DNA of 64,000 nt from Chryseobacterium caseinilyticum (GCF_014837145.1 NZ_JACYFS010000004.1:124001-188000), one strand, 5' to 3'; shown: positions 34,837 through 44,154, numbered from the stretch's first letter. Notes: a model not told the origin generated them from the sequence alone. Program-made: numbers and translations.

Positions 34837-37503
34837 TTAAATTCCATCTGCCAAATTCGGGTTCAGCCATTTTTTGGCTTCCTGTAAAGAAATTCCTTTC
34901 CTTACAGAATATTCTTTCAACTGATCTTCTGAAATTTTTCCTAAACCGAAATATTTGGCGTGCGGACTTCCAAAATAATATCCGGAAACCGCTGCTGTAG
35001 GGAACATCGCTAAACTTTCAGTAAGATAAACACCGATTTCTTCTTCTACATTTAAAAGATCCCAAATCGCATGTTTCTCCAAATGATCCGGACAAGCGGG
35101 ATAACCCGGTGCAGGACGAATTCCTTTATATTTTTCGGCAATTAAATCTTCGTTGCTTAAATTTTCCTGATTGGCGTAACCCCAATATTCTGTACGCACT
35201 TTTTTATGTAAAAATTCTGCGTAAGCTTCTGCAAAACGGTCGGCGATGGCTTTTACCATGATGGCGTTGTAATCGTCGTTATCTTTTTCATACTGATCAG
35301 ACAGTTCATCCGTTCCGAAACCTGTGCAAACACAGAACGCACCCATGTAATCGGTCTTTCCTGAACTTTTAGGTGCAATAAAATCACTCAGCGCGATATA
35401 ATCTTTACCTTTTGATTTCTGAACCTGTTGTCTCAGCGTTAAAAATTTGACTTTTTCCTGATCATTTTCATCAAAAATTAAAATGTCATCAGTCTCGGTT
35501 GAATTGGCTTTGAAAATTCCAAAGATCGCTTTGGCAACCAAAAGTTTTTCATCTACAATTTTCTTCAGGATTTTCTGTCCGTCTGCAAATAATTCTTTTG
35601 CCTGCTCGCCTACAACCTCATCATCAAAAATATTCGGATACTTTCCGTGGAGATCCCAGCTTCTGAAAAACGGTGACCAGTCGATGAAAGGTATTAATTC
35701 TTCCAAATCCTGATTTTCGAAAACCTGAATTCCTAAGTTATTGGGTGTGAAAATTTCTTCATTTTCCCAATCGATTTTAAACTTATCTTTTCGGGCATCT
35801 TCAATGGAAACATAGTTTTTATCAACCTGTCTGTTCAGGAACTTTTCCCTGAAATCTGAATAATCACTTTTCAGATCATCCACATATTCTTTATTTCGGT
35901 CTCCAAGCAATGAACTCACCACGTTTACCGCTCTGGAAGCATCATTCACGTGAACGACAGCGTTTTTATATTTTAGATCAATCTTAACAGCTGTGTGCGC
36001 TTTCGAAGTTGTTGCACCACCGATTAATAAAGGGAAATTTAAATTTTGTCTTTCCAGTTCTGAGGCAATGTAGACCATTTCATCCAAACTTGGCGTGATC
36101 AATCCACTCAAACCAATAACATCCACGTTGTGATCAATGGCTGCCTGAATAATTTTCTCGGCAGGAACCATCACTCCCAAATCGACAATATCATAATTAT
36201 TACAACCCAAAACCACACTCACAATATTTTTTCCGATATCGTGAACGTCGCCTTTAACGGTTGCCATCAGAATTTTTCCATTCGGTTTCTGGGCCACATC
36301 TTTTTCGGCTTCGATGAATGGCTGAAGATAAGCTACAGCTTTCTTCATTACCCTCGCAGACTTTACCACCTGTGGGAGAAACATTTTTCCGCTTCCGAAT
36401 AAATCTCCGACAACGCCCATTCCGGTCATCAGATTGACTTCAATCACGTGGAGTGGCCTTTCAGACTGCAATCTGGCTTCCTCAACATCTTCTTCGATAA
36501 AACGGTCGATTCCTTTAACCAAAGAATGCGTAATTCTGTCCTGCAAAGGATGAGTACGCCATTCGAGTTCTTCTACTTTTTCTTTTTTAACCGATTTATT
36601 CCGTTCAGAATAATCTAAAAGGCGCTCAGTAGCATCTTCTCTTTTGTCGAGAATTACGTCTTCAACCAGTTCTAAAAGTTCTTTATTGATTTCATCATAA
36701 ACCTCAAGCATGGCCGGATTTACAATACCGATGTTCATCCCAGCCTGAATCGCATGATAAAGGAAAACTGAGTGCATCGCTTCACGCACCGTATCATTTC
36801 CACGGAACGAGAACGAAACATTGGAAACGCCACCACTCACCGAAGCGTAAGGAAGATTTTGCCTAACCCAACGTGTTGCTTCAATGAAATCGATTGCGTT
36901 GCGACGGTGTTCATCCATTCCTGTTGCAACGGGGAATATATTTAAATCGAAAATAATATCTTCAGCAGGAAATTTAACCTCATCCACCAAAATATCGTAA
37001 GAACGTTTGGTAATTTCAAGTCTTCTTTCGTAATTATCAGCTTGCCCGACCTCATCGAATGCCATAACAATTACCGCAGCTCCATATCTTTTAATGGCTT
37101 TTGCGTGTTTTACAAACTCTTCTTTTCCTTCCTTTAAACTGATCGAATTCACCACACATTTCCCCTGAACAACCTGTAAACCAGCTTCCAGAATTTCCCA
37201 TTTGGAAGAATCGACCATGATTGGAATTTTGGAAATATCCGGTTCGGAACCAATAAGGTTCAGGAATTTGATCATGGAAGCTTTTCCGTCGATCAAACCG
37301 TCGTCAAAATTCACGTCAAGGATCTGAGCACCGCCATCCACCTGATCTCTTGCGATATCTAAGGCTTCAGAAAATTTCTCTTCTTTTATTAATCTTAAAA
37401 ACTTTTTAGATCCGGCAACATTGGTTCTTTCACCAACGTTGATAAAATTTGATTCCGGAGTAATAATCAGTGGCTCAAGCCCTGATAATCTTAAATATTT
37501 CAT
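34837..37503 (-). CDS. metH: Cobalamin-dependent methionine synthase, folate/B12/SAM part
   Basis: An 888-residue protein equal to the last three modules of MetH. The pterin-binding domain starts at once ([20 protein letters not shown]). The cap and B12-binding domains follow, with the cobalt-ligating His at about 421 in [16 protein letters not shown] and [12 protein letters not shown]. The C-terminal reactivation domain has [15 protein letters not shown] and [14 protein letters not shown]. The homocysteine-binding module is missing here and is encoded at 38878-39888. The two proteins together make the full enzyme that methylates homocysteine. A 217-bp repeat-rich spacer and a desaturase gene lie between them. 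Confidence 0.95.
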   Translation of the reverse strand: MKYLRLSGLEPLIITPESNFINVGERTNVAGSKKFLRLIKEEKFSEALDIARDQVDGGAQILDVNFDDGLIDGKASMIKFLNLIGSEPDISKIPIMVDSSKWEILEAGLQVVQGKCVVNSISLKEGKEEFVKHAKAIKRYGAAVIVMAFDEVGQADNYERRLEITKRSYDILVDEVKFPAEDIIFDLNIFPVATGMDEHRRNAIDFIEATRWVRQNLPYASVSGGVSNVSFSFRGNDTVREAMHSVFLYHAIQAGMNIGIVNPAMLEVYDEINKELLELVEDVILDKREDATERLLDYSERNKSVKKEKVEELEWRTHPLQDRITHSLVKGIDRFIEEDVEEARLQSERPLHVIEVNLMTGMGVVGDLFGSGKMFLPQVVKSARVMKKAVAYLQPFIEAEKDVAQKPNGKILMATVKGDVHDIGKNIVSVVLGCNNYDIVDLGVMVPAEKIIQAAIDHNVDVIGLSGLITPSLDEMVYIASELERQNLNFPLLIGGATTSKAHTAVKIDLKYKNAVVHVNDASRAVNVVSSLLGDRNKEYVDDLKSDYSDFREKFLNRQVDKNYVSIEDARKDKFKIDWENEEIFTPNNLGIQVFENQDLEELIPFIDWSPFFRSWDLHGKYPNIFDDEVVGEQAKELFADGQKILKKIVDEKLLVAKAIFGIFKANSTETDDILIFDENDQEKVKFLTLRQQVQKSKGKDYIALSDFIAPKSSGKTDYMGAFCVCTGFGTDELSDQYEKDNDDYNAIMVKAIADRFAEAYAEFLHKKVRTEYWGYANQENLSNEDLIAEKYKGIRPAPGYPACPDHLEKHAIWDLLNVEEEIGVYLTESLAMFPTAAVSGYYFGSPHAKYFGLGKISEDQLKEYSVRKGISLQEAKKWLNPNLADGI

Positions 37504-37720
37504 GTTTTTTTTAATCTAACAATTGATCAGTTTAACAGTTACCAATGTTTGGAATCTCTAAATTGATTTGTTTTTAATTTAAATTTTTATCATCATTTTG
37601 AACACTAAGTTTTTTTTAAATACTTACTGTTTTGAGTTTTACAAAACCTTAACGTTGTAAAAGCACACTAAGTTCTTAAATATCAACTGTACTCAATATT
37701 CAGCTTCTATTTTAACCCAT
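37504..37720. repeat. Repeat-rich spacer upstream of metH (folate/B12 part)
   Basis: Two direct copies of an ACACTAAGTT...TTAAATA...ACTGT module start at 37602 and 37665. Between them TTTTACAA (37637-37644) and TTGTAAAA (37655-37662) are inverted copies. Next to the start codon, CAGTTTAACAGTTACCAAT resembles the sequence upstream of metZ at 41248-41266. No gene or riboswitch was recognised. Confidence 0.6.
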
Positions 37721-38812
37721 TTATTCTTCTAAAATAAAATAAGCGTTGTTTGCATTTTGCTTCAGCAAATCGACATGTTTACCCAAAGCGGTAAAAATTG
37801 GAAATCGTTTGTACCCCAGATTATTTTCTCTGGCGAACTGCTCAATTTCCTCTGTGATTTCATTATAATACATATAGCTGTAATTTGGGAAAAGATGATG
37901 GGCAACGTGAAAGTTGAAATTTCCCAAAACGTTTCTCACGAACCAGTTGTTTTCTTTTAAATCATTGGTCACCTCAAGCTGATGACGGATCCAGCTGAAA
38001 GGAAGTCCGTTTTTTTCATCCAGTTTAGGAAAAGCATTGTCTGGCAGCGGATGCAGTGGCAACAGTACAAAAAGTGCAAAAACACTTGCCGCAATCACTT
38101 GTAAAAACCAAGCAGCCAGAGCCAAACCTATTGAAACTTTAAAAAATAAAACAGGAACGGCAATCTGATAGAAAAAGTAAAATAATTTGAAACTGATCAT
38201 TTTAATTTTTTCCGAAACCGGAATTTTTCCCTGCGTTTTTAAAATCACTCTTTCCTTATCAAAAAAATCCCTGAAATCTCTGATAAACATCCAGTTGAAC
38301 AAATATAGAGGATACACCAAAAAGAAAAAGAAGTGTTGGAATTTCTGAATTCCTTTAGCCTTAATCCATGGAACGATCAGTAAAAGTCCGCTTTGCTCGA
38401 TGTCAGTATCCCAGCCATCTACATTTGGGTAGGCGTGATGCGCTGCGATGTGACGCTTCTTCCAGATGTAGGAATTGGCACCGACAACATCGAAAATCTG
38501 CAAAACGAGACTGTTGAGTTTTTTATTTTTAAAGATATTGTTGTGCGCCGCTTCGTGAATTAAATTTAAATAAATTAAAACCAGAGAAATCCCCATCAAC
38601 ACAAAACTCGAAATATAAACCCAAGGCCTATCTGCATTGAAAAGCGCAAACACATACAAACCAAAATAGACCAAAGGCAAAATAATGGCTTTGATCTGAA
38701 TGTAAACATCTCTGTTTTGCGGAAGTGTTTCTACACGCTGGTTCACTCTTTTTCTTAATTCATTAAACAGTTTGGTATCGTCGGAATTTTTAAGGTAAAA
38801 TGGCTTTTCCAT
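37721..38812 (-). CDS. Membrane fatty acid desaturase
   Basis: A 363-residue integral membrane di-iron desaturase. The three His boxes are HEAAH (86-90), HIAAHH (121-126) and HVAHH (about 302). Hydrophobic pairs flank them (LVYFGLYVFALF, ISSFVLMGISLVLIYLNLI, and a long pair at about 205-255). It introduces a double bond into acyl chains of membrane lipids using O2; regiospecificity cannot be inferred. It is on the same strand as the methionine genes and lies between the two MetH parts: 65 bp after the homocysteine-binding gene and 217 bp before the B12 part. It may share their transcript. Confidence 0.92.
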   Translation of the reverse strand: MEKPFYLKNSDDTKLFNELRKRVNQRVETLPQNRDVYIQIKAIILPLVYFGLYVFALFNADRPWVYISSFVLMGISLVLIYLNLIHEAAHNNIFKNKKLNSLVLQIFDVVGANSYIWKKRHIAAHHAYPNVDGWDTDIEQSGLLLIVPWIKAKGIQKFQHFFFFLVYPLYLFNWMFIRDFRDFFDKERVILKTQGKIPVSEKIKMISFKLFYFFYQIAVPVLFFKVSIGLALAAWFLQVIAASVFALFVLLPLHPLPDNAFPKLDEKNGLPFSWIRHQLEVTNDLKENNWFVRNVLGNFNFHVAHHLFPNYSYMYYNEITEEIEQFARENNLGYKRFPIFTALGKHVDLLKQNANNAYFILEE

Positions 38813-38877
38813 AAGATCGTTGATTTGGATTTAAAAAAAAGTTTTTATACTCGTTCTAAATTTTCAACAATCAAAAA

Positions 38878-39888
38878 TCATACAAAATCCTTCACTTTTC
38901 TCGGCTCGTATTTGTCCACCAAGTCAGCAATGGCTTTGATGTGTTCCGGCGTTGTACCACAGCATCCACCGATGATATTGATCAATCCTTTTTCTACATA
39001 TTCTTTAATCTGAGCAGCCATCTGATCCGGAGATTCATCGTACTGCCCGAAAGCATTCGGAAGACCAGCATTGGGATAAGCCGAAACGTGGAATTCTGAA
39101 TTGTGCGCCAGTGTTTCCAAATACGGCGTTAACTGATTGGCTCCCAACGCACAGTTGAATCCAACACTCAGTAAATTCAAATGCGAGACTGAGATCAAAA
39201 ATGCTTCAGCGGTTTGTCCGCTCAATGTTCTACCTGAGGCATCTGTAATCGTTCCAGAAACCATGATTGGAATTTGAATTCCTCTTTCTTCCTGAATTTC
39301 GTCGATGGCAAATAATGCTGCTTTTGCATTCAGTGTATCGAAAATTGTTTCTACTAAAAGAATATCTGAACCACCGTCCAGCAATGCTTCTGACTGTTGT
39401 TTGTATGCCAGTCTCAAGTCTTCAAAAGTGATCGCACGGTAACCTGGATCGTTCACGTCCGGACTTAAACTTGCTGTTCTGTTGGTCGGTCCGATAGAGC
39501 CAGCCACAAATCTCGGTTTATCAGGATTTTGAGCCGTGAACTCATCACAAACTTTTCTGGCGATCTTCGCAGATTCGTAGTTGAGTTCGTACACCAGATC
39601 TTCCATGTGATAATCTGCCATTGCGATGGTTGTTCCGGAAAATGTGTTGGTTTCCAGAATATCGGCGCCGGCGTCCAGATATTTTCTGTGAACTTCTTCA
39701 ATTGCGTGAGGCTGCGTCAGAGAAAGCAGGTCGTTGTTTCCTTTTACGGGATGTTCCCAGTCTTTGAAACGCTCGCCGCGGTAATCTTCTTCCTCAAATT
39801 TGTAACGCTGAAGCATGGTTCCCATTGCTCCGTCAAGAATCAGGATTCTCTCGGAAAGGGCTTTGTATAGTTGTGCTGAATTTTTCAT
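38878..39888 (-). CDS. metH: Methionine synthase, homocysteine-binding part
   Basis: A 336-residue homocysteine S-methyltransferase module, equal to MetH residues 1 to about 330. [19 protein letters not shown] opens the barrel; zinc is held by Cys in [12 protein letters not shown] (about 238) and the pair CC in [13 protein letters not shown] (about 303-304). It has no pterin or B12 domain, and so needs the protein encoded at 34837-37503 for methyl transfer from methyl-THF. Separate MetH genes of this kind occur in flavobacteria. A GC-rich hairpin repeat lies upstream, between it and metZ. Confidence 0.93.
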   Translation of the reverse strand: MKNSAQLYKALSERILILDGAMGTMLQRYKFEEEDYRGERFKDWEHPVKGNNDLLSLTQPHAIEEVHRKYLDAGADILETNTFSGTTIAMADYHMEDLVYELNYESAKIARKVCDEFTAQNPDKPRFVAGSIGPTNRTASLSPDVNDPGYRAITFEDLRLAYKQQSEALLDGGSDILLVETIFDTLNAKAALFAIDEIQEERGIQIPIMVSGTITDASGRTLSGQTAEAFLISVSHLNLLSVGFNCALGANQLTPYLETLAHNSEFHVSAYPNAGLPNAFGQYDESPDQMAAQIKEYVEKGLINIIGGCCGTTPEHIKAIADLVDKYEPRKVKDFV

Positions 39889-39954
39889 TTTTTTTAATAC
39901 TAATTACACGAATTATATTCTAATTTTTCTAATTTTTGCGCTGAATCTCTTGCA

Positions 39955-40035
39955 GCCCGACTTGAACGGAGCTCTTTTTGCCGCAGCGCAGCGGAGGCAA
40001 AAAAGCGGGAGTGGAAGGCGGATACAGCTGCCCAA
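39955..40035. repeat. GC-rich hairpin repeat element between metZ and metH
   Basis: The block AGCCCGACTTGAACGGAGCT...GGGAGTGGAAGGCGG is much richer in GC than its surroundings. At its centre CTTTTTGCC (39974-39982) pairs with GGCAAAAAAG (39996-40005) around a GCAGCGCAGCGGA loop, which itself holds CCGC/GCGG. From memory, elements of the pattern "CCCGA..GAACGGAGCTCTTTTTGC...GCAAAAAAGCGGGAGTGGAAGGC" recur in Chryseobacterium and Flavobacterium spacers. It has no ORF of note. Confidence 0.7.
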
Positions 40036-40041
40036 ATCATC

Positions 40042-41208
40042 CTACCCTAACGCCTGCTTCAAATCTGCAATAATATCATCCACATTTTCCAGACCTACCG
40101 AGCAGCGAACCAATCCTGCGGTGATTCCCACTTCATTTCTTTCCTCATCAGACAGCTTGGAGTGCGTTGTAGATGCCGGATGCGTCACAATCGTTCGGGT
40201 ATCGCCCAGATTGGCAGACAGCGAGCACATTTTTATTTTATCTAAAAAGTTTCTGCCACCTTCAATGCCGCCTTTGATTTCGAAAGCGACCACATTTCCA
40301 CCCAGTTTCATTTGTTTTTTGGCAATCTCATAGCTCGGATGCGATTTTAAAAACGGATATTTTACCAATTCAACATTGGGATGATTTTCTAAAAACTCTG
40401 CGACTTTCAATGCATTCTCGCAGTGTCTTTCTACACGGATCGCAAGCGTTTCCAGGCTTTTTGATAAAACCCAAGCATTAAAAGGCGACATTGCAGGACC
40501 TGTATTTCTGGCAAAAAGATAAATTTCTCTGATTAAATCTTCTCTGCCAACCGCTACTCCACCCAAAACACGACCCTGACCGTCAATAAGTTTCGTCGCA
40601 GAATGAACAACCAGATCAGCTCCGTATTTGATTGGCTGCTGAAGATAAGGCGTCGCAAAACAGTTGTCTACAATGAAAATTAGATTGTGTTTCTTTGCAA
40701 TCTTACCAAAATATTCCAAGTCTAAAATTTCTATGGCCGGATTGGTAGGTGTTTCCAGATACAGAATTTTTGTATTGGGTCTGATGTAATTTTCTACATT
40801 TTCAGAATCTTCGGCTTTGAAATAAGTCGTTTCAATATTCCATTTCGGGAAATACTTTGTGAACAGCGTGTGCGTAGACCCGAAAACCGACTGGCAGCTC
40901 ACAATGTGATCTCCCGCATTCAGCAATGTTGCAAAGGTAGAGTAAATCGCAGCCATGCCGGTGGCAAAAGCGTACCCAGCTTCTGCGCCTTCCATTTTTA
41001 CAATTTTATCTGTAAATTCTGTGACGTTCGGATTTGAAAACCGGCTGTACAGATTTTTGGATTTCTCCTCAGCGAAACTCGCTCTCATATCTTCCGCATC
41101 CTCAAAAATAAAGCTTGACGTAAGATACAAAGGTGTAGAATGCTCGTCAAACTGGGTTCTCTCAGTTTGAGTTCTTATTGCAAGCGTTTCGAAATTTTCG
41201 TTTTCCAT
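40042..41208 (-). CDS. metZ: O-succinyl/O-acetylhomoserine sulfhydrylase
   Basis: A 388-residue PLP enzyme of the Cys/Met metabolism family. The PLP Lys is at about 204 in VVHSATKLIDGQGRVLGG; YLETPTNPAIEI and SRFSNPNV contact cofactor and substrate; the N-terminal YSRFSNP contributes the neighbouring subunit's Tyr. The TKxIDGQGR form is typical of MetZ, which makes homocysteine directly from sulfide and an activated homoserine. MetB (gamma-synthase) activity is a possible alternative, but no metC is seen here. It lies 101 bp downstream of the homoserine dehydrogenase gene. Confidence 0.88.
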   Translation of the reverse strand: MENENFETLAIRTQTERTQFDEHSTPLYLTSSFIFEDAEDMRASFAEEKSKNLYSRFSNPNVTEFTDKIVKMEGAEAGYAFATGMAAIYSTFATLLNAGDHIVSCQSVFGSTHTLFTKYFPKWNIETTYFKAEDSENVENYIRPNTKILYLETPTNPAIEILDLEYFGKIAKKHNLIFIVDNCFATPYLQQPIKYGADLVVHSATKLIDGQGRVLGGVAVGREDLIREIYLFARNTGPAMSPFNAWVLSKSLETLAIRVERHCENALKVAEFLENHPNVELVKYPFLKSHPSYEIAKKQMKLGGNVVAFEIKGGIEGGRNFLDKIKMCSLSANLGDTRTIVTHPASTTHSKLSDEERNEVGITAGLVRCSVGLENVDDIIADLKQALG

Positions 41209-41309
41209 AAATTTAATCTAATGTAACAATGTACCAGTTTAACAGTTTACCAATATTTACTGCATTTCACGATTGGTACATTAGTACATCGTTATATTGG
41301 TACATTTAT
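41209..41309. repeat. GTACATT-type repeats between the homoserine dehydrogenase gene and metZ
   Basis: The spacer holds AATGTACCA (41239-41247 region) and two copies of TTGGTACATT (41273 and 41299 regions), plus AGTACATC, giving several possible hairpins. CAGTTTAACAGTTTACCAAT is nearly the same as a sequence upstream of metH at 37503. It contains no ORF. Confidence 0.6.
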
Positions 41310-42851
41310 TTATTTTGTTTCACTCAATCTTAAAATATCACCAAAAACGCCGCGGGCAGTCACTTTCGCTCCGGCTCCGGCTCCCATGATGACGATTGGG
41401 TTTTCACCATAACTTTCGGTGTAGATTTCAAAAATTGAGTCTGAACCTTTCAGTTGTCCTAAAGCTGAAGTTGCAGGAACAGAAATTAATTTCACATCCA
41501 GCTTACCTTTTTCTTTCTGTAAATCTCCATGCAGGTCACCAACATATCTTAAAACATGATTCGGCTCCTGATTTTTCTTTATTTTGTCGTATTCTTCATC
41601 CAGTTCTTCCAGTCTTGAAAGGAATTCCTGTTTTGAAACTGAAAGCAATGCTTCAGGAACTAAATTTTGAATATTAATGTCACTGAATTCATTAATTAAA
41701 TCTAATTCTCTCGCCAAAATCAAAAGTTTTCTGGCAACGTCGTTTCCTGATAAATCTTCTCTCGGATCCGGTTCTGTGAAGCCTTTTTCTAAAGCTTCAT
41801 TTACGATGGTAGAAAATTTATCATCGCGCAAAGAAAAATTATTGAACACATAACTCAATGTTCCAGAGAAAACCCCTTTGATTCTGGTAATATTTTCTCC
41901 TGAAAGGTGTAGCAATTTAATTGTATCAATTAGCGGTAAACCTGCACCCACATTGGTTTCGTAAAGATAACGTTTGTTATTTTTGTTCAACGTATATCTT
42001 AGTTTACGGTATTCTTCAATCGGAAGTGTATTGAAAATTTTGTTGGATGAAACCAAATCAAATCCATTTTCAGCCAAGGCCTGATAGTTTTTAACGAAGT
42101 CTACACTTGCTGTGTTATCTACAACAATCAGGTTTTCAAGCTGATTTTCTTTTGAGAAATTAATTAATTCCTCAACATTTGAAGATTTTTCAGCTGCGAA
42201 AACCTCATCGCTCCACGTGTTATCAAATCCTTTTTTATTGAAAGCAATTTTTCTGGAATTCGCCACTGCCACGACTTTCAGGTGAATATTTTTTCTTCTT
42301 TTAATTTCTTCGGAAGAATGCAAAACCTGCTCGATTAAAGTTTTCCCAACATTTCCGTGACCGATAATGGCCAGGTGAACCGTTTTTGGTTTCTTGAAAA
42401 TTTCCGATTCAATGATGTTTTTAGTTTTCTCATCCTGAGAAGAAGTCACCACAATATTGATACGCTTCTCGCTTGAGTTTTGATTCAAAAGCAACGGGAA
42501 AACATTGTTTCTCGCCAGTTCTGAAAGTATTTTATTTAAATCATCTGCCACAAAACCAATGACAGACACATTGTTGATGCTGTAAATCTGAGAAACTTTT
42601 CCTGATTTTCTTTCGGGAGCAAACTCCTCGATTAGGCAGGTTACTGCTTTTTCAGAGTCGTCTTCGTGTACAAGAATAGACAATCCGTTCTCAACGGCCT
42701 GCTGAGAAATCACTCCTACACTGATTCGCGCCAGAGTAAGTGCCTTAAAAACCCTTCCGTCAATCCCGATTTCACCTAAGAAATCTGCTCCCTCAAATTT
42801 GATGATTGATCTGTTTTTAAAAAATTTTATTTCGCTTGCATTCGCTTTCAT
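41310..42851 (-). CDS. hom: Homoserine dehydrogenase with N-terminal ACT region, no aspartokinase
   Basis: A 513-residue protein whose first ~150 residues resemble the paired ACT domains at the end of aspartokinase (SIIKFEGADFLGEIGIDGRVFKAL, ISVGVISQQ, VSVIGFVADDLNKILSELARN). The homoserine dehydrogenase follows: Rossmann motif AIIGHGNVGKTLIEQ at about 160, VVDNTASV, and the catalytic NVGAGLPLIDTIKLLHLSG...KGVFSGTLSYVF with EPDPREDLSGNDVARK. The kinase catalytic domain of ThrA is absent, so this is a kinase-less ThrA. The start directly abuts the metX stop. It reduces aspartate semialdehyde to homoserine, probably with allosteric control through ACT. Confidence 0.9.
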   Translation of the reverse strand: MKANASEIKFFKNRSIIKFEGADFLGEIGIDGRVFKALTLARISVGVISQQAVENGLSILVHEDDSEKAVTCLIEEFAPERKSGKVSQIYSINNVSVIGFVADDLNKILSELARNNVFPLLLNQNSSEKRINIVVTSSQDEKTKNIIESEIFKKPKTVHLAIIGHGNVGKTLIEQVLHSSEEIKRRKNIHLKVVAVANSRKIAFNKKGFDNTWSDEVFAAEKSSNVEELINFSKENQLENLIVVDNTASVDFVKNYQALAENGFDLVSSNKIFNTLPIEEYRKLRYTLNKNNKRYLYETNVGAGLPLIDTIKLLHLSGENITRIKGVFSGTLSYVFNNFSLRDDKFSTIVNEALEKGFTEPDPREDLSGNDVARKLLILARELDLINEFSDINIQNLVPEALLSVSKQEFLSRLEELDEEYDKIKKNQEPNHVLRYVGDLHGDLQKEKGKLDVKLISVPATSALGQLKGSDSIFEIYTESYGENPIVIMGAGAGAKVTARGVFGDILRLSETK

Positions 42852-43790
42852 CTACAAAATATTTTTTATGATATAATTTAACTGTTCGTATTCCATTAAA
42901 AAGGCGTCGTGCCCGTGAATTGATTTGATCTCGTGATAGAAAACATCGTCTTTCTCAGCTTTCAGCTTAGTAAAACACATTCGGATTTCAGAAGCCGGAA
43001 AAAAAAGATCTGTATCTACAGAGATCATGTGCATTCGTGCTTTGATTTTACCTAAATCTTTATCGTTTGCATTGATGTTCATCAGTAAATGGTTCATCAA
43101 CTGATAAGATTTTAAACTAAATCTTTCGGCAAGCGATTTCCCATGATAATTCAGCCAGTCTTCCGATTCTAACTTTTGTTTGTCCTGATTATATGTATTT
43201 TGAAATCTGTCGTTTAAAGACTGTGGTGTTCTGTAGCACAGCATCGCATGAATTCTTGCTTTCTGCAGTGGCTCATCATTTCCGTTTAATAAAAATTTCT
43301 GAACCAGACATTGGGCGTGTAACCAATCATGGGTTTTAGAATCACATGCAATCGGAATAAAAAGCTCTGACAGATCAGGATTTTTAGCCAACATTTCCCA
43401 GCCAATTCCACCTCCCAGAGAGCCTCCGATAATAGCGTAAACGTTTTTAATATTTAAAATTTCAAGACCTTTCAGAAAAATATTTGCTATGTCTGAAGGC
43501 GTGAAATCTGACCAGTCGTCAATTAAAAAATCATCATATCCGTTTCCGGGAATATTGAAACAGAGTACTGTATATTTATTGGTATCAATCACCTGATTTT
43601 CACCAATCAACCGTTTCCACCAACCTTTTTCTCCGGCCACGTTTGAATTTCCGGTTAATGCATGATTGATTAAAATGATGGGTGCAGAAAACAGGTCTTG
43701 CCCAAAAAGCTGGTAGCTTAATGAGATCTGGTATTCCTTGTGGGAATTGGTTTGATACGGAAAATTAATATGTTGCAGTTCTGTTTTCAA
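42852..43790 (-). CDS. metX: Homoserine O-acyltransferase-like alpha/beta hydrolase
   Basis: A 312-residue alpha/beta hydrolase of the MetX group, which activates homoserine with acetyl-CoA or succinyl-CoA. The nucleophile elbow is GGSLGGGIGWEML with Ser at about 124; the Asp is in SVDTDLFFP and the His in SIHGHDAFLMEY (about 294), the pattern HGHDAFL being characteristic of MetX. ILINHALTGNSNVAGEKGWW provides the oxyanion region. It is shorter than most MetX (about 350-380), lacking part of the lid. It is the first gene after the SAM riboswitch, and its stop abuts the homoserine dehydrogenase start. Confidence 0.9.
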   Translation of the reverse strand: MKTELQHINFPYQTNSHKEYQISLSYQLFGQDLFSAPIILINHALTGNSNVAGEKGWWKRLIGENQVIDTNKYTVLCFNIPGNGYDDFLIDDWSDFTPSDIANIFLKGLEILNIKNVYAIIGGSLGGGIGWEMLAKNPDLSELFIPIACDSKTHDWLHAQCLVQKFLLNGNDEPLQKARIHAMLCYRTPQSLNDRFQNTYNQDKQKLESEDWLNYHGKSLAERFSLKSYQLMNHLLMNINANDKDLGKIKARMHMISVDTDLFFPASEIRMCFTKLKAEKDDVFYHEIKSIHGHDAFLMEYEQLNYIIKNIL

Positions 43791-43858
43791 TTCTATTATA
43801 CTTTTTGATAATACAATTTGAAAATGCCATGAGAAATGGCTGAAAAGAACTTCAGTAA

Positions 43859-43967
43859 GTTATCTGTCCAAAAAATAAAAACTTTTGGTAGAACGTAGCA
43901 CCTTCTTCGCTTGCGCAAAGGGTTGCTAAGGTTTCACAGGGTCTGTCCCTCAACCTTTCTTGATAAC
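43859..43967 (-). ncRNA. SAM-I (S-box) riboswitch
   Basis: On the minus strand the conserved S-box core is plain: TTATCAAGAAAGGTTGAGGG, then ACAGACCCTGTGAAACC, TTAGCAACC, and AAGGTGCTACGTTCTACC. The closing P1 helix is GTTATC (43967-43962) with GATAAC (43864-43859). The element binds S-adenosylmethionine and reduces expression when SAM is plentiful. It lies 68 bases upstream of metX, the first gene of the methionine cluster. The hairpin GCCAT-TTCTC-ATGGC at 43826-43840, between it and the start codon, could belong to the expression platform; there is no strong T-run, so control may be translational. Confidence 0.93.
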
Positions 43968-44105
43968 ATTTTCAATATGTGAATGATCGAATGATGCAAA
44001 GATATATCATTATTTTTAAATACTAAAATAATTTAATTTAACATTCGAAAATACCTTTAATAAAGCATTAATAAACTCTGTTAACAATAATTCAGATAGT
44101 AAAAA

Positions 44106-44136
44106 TTGGTTTTCTATCACAAAAAAATTAAATTCG
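44106..44136 (+). promoter_or_regulatory. Candidate promoter of the GH63-like gene
   Basis: TTG at 44106-44108 and TAAATTCG at 44129-44136 (one mismatch to TAnnTTTG) are 20 bp apart, the usual -33/-7 spacing. Confidence 0.4.
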
Positions 44137-44144
44137 TAAAGAAA

Positions 44145-44150
44145 AAGGAG
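44145..44150 (+). promoter_or_regulatory. Shine-Dalgarno AAGGAG before the GH63-like gene
   Basis: AAGGAG is followed by a four-base spacer and ATG at 44155. Strong Shine-Dalgarno sequences are rare in this window and in flavobacteria generally, so this one fixes the start and is unusual. Confidence 0.55.
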
Positions 44151-44154
44151 CTTT

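Larger units (their letters stand above)
43791..44154. other. Divergent intergenic region metX / GH63-like gene (364 bp)
   Basis: It holds the SAM-I riboswitch for the minus strand, a small GCCAT/ATGGC hairpin (43826-43840) between the riboswitch and metX, and a promoter with a Shine-Dalgarno for the plus-strand glycosidase gene. The rest is AT-rich without an ORF. Confidence 0.75.

Noticed and set aside
34837..39888. MetH division as a frameshift or assembly error
   Set aside because: Both parts have proper starts and stops and a full desaturase gene lies between them, so this is true gene fission.
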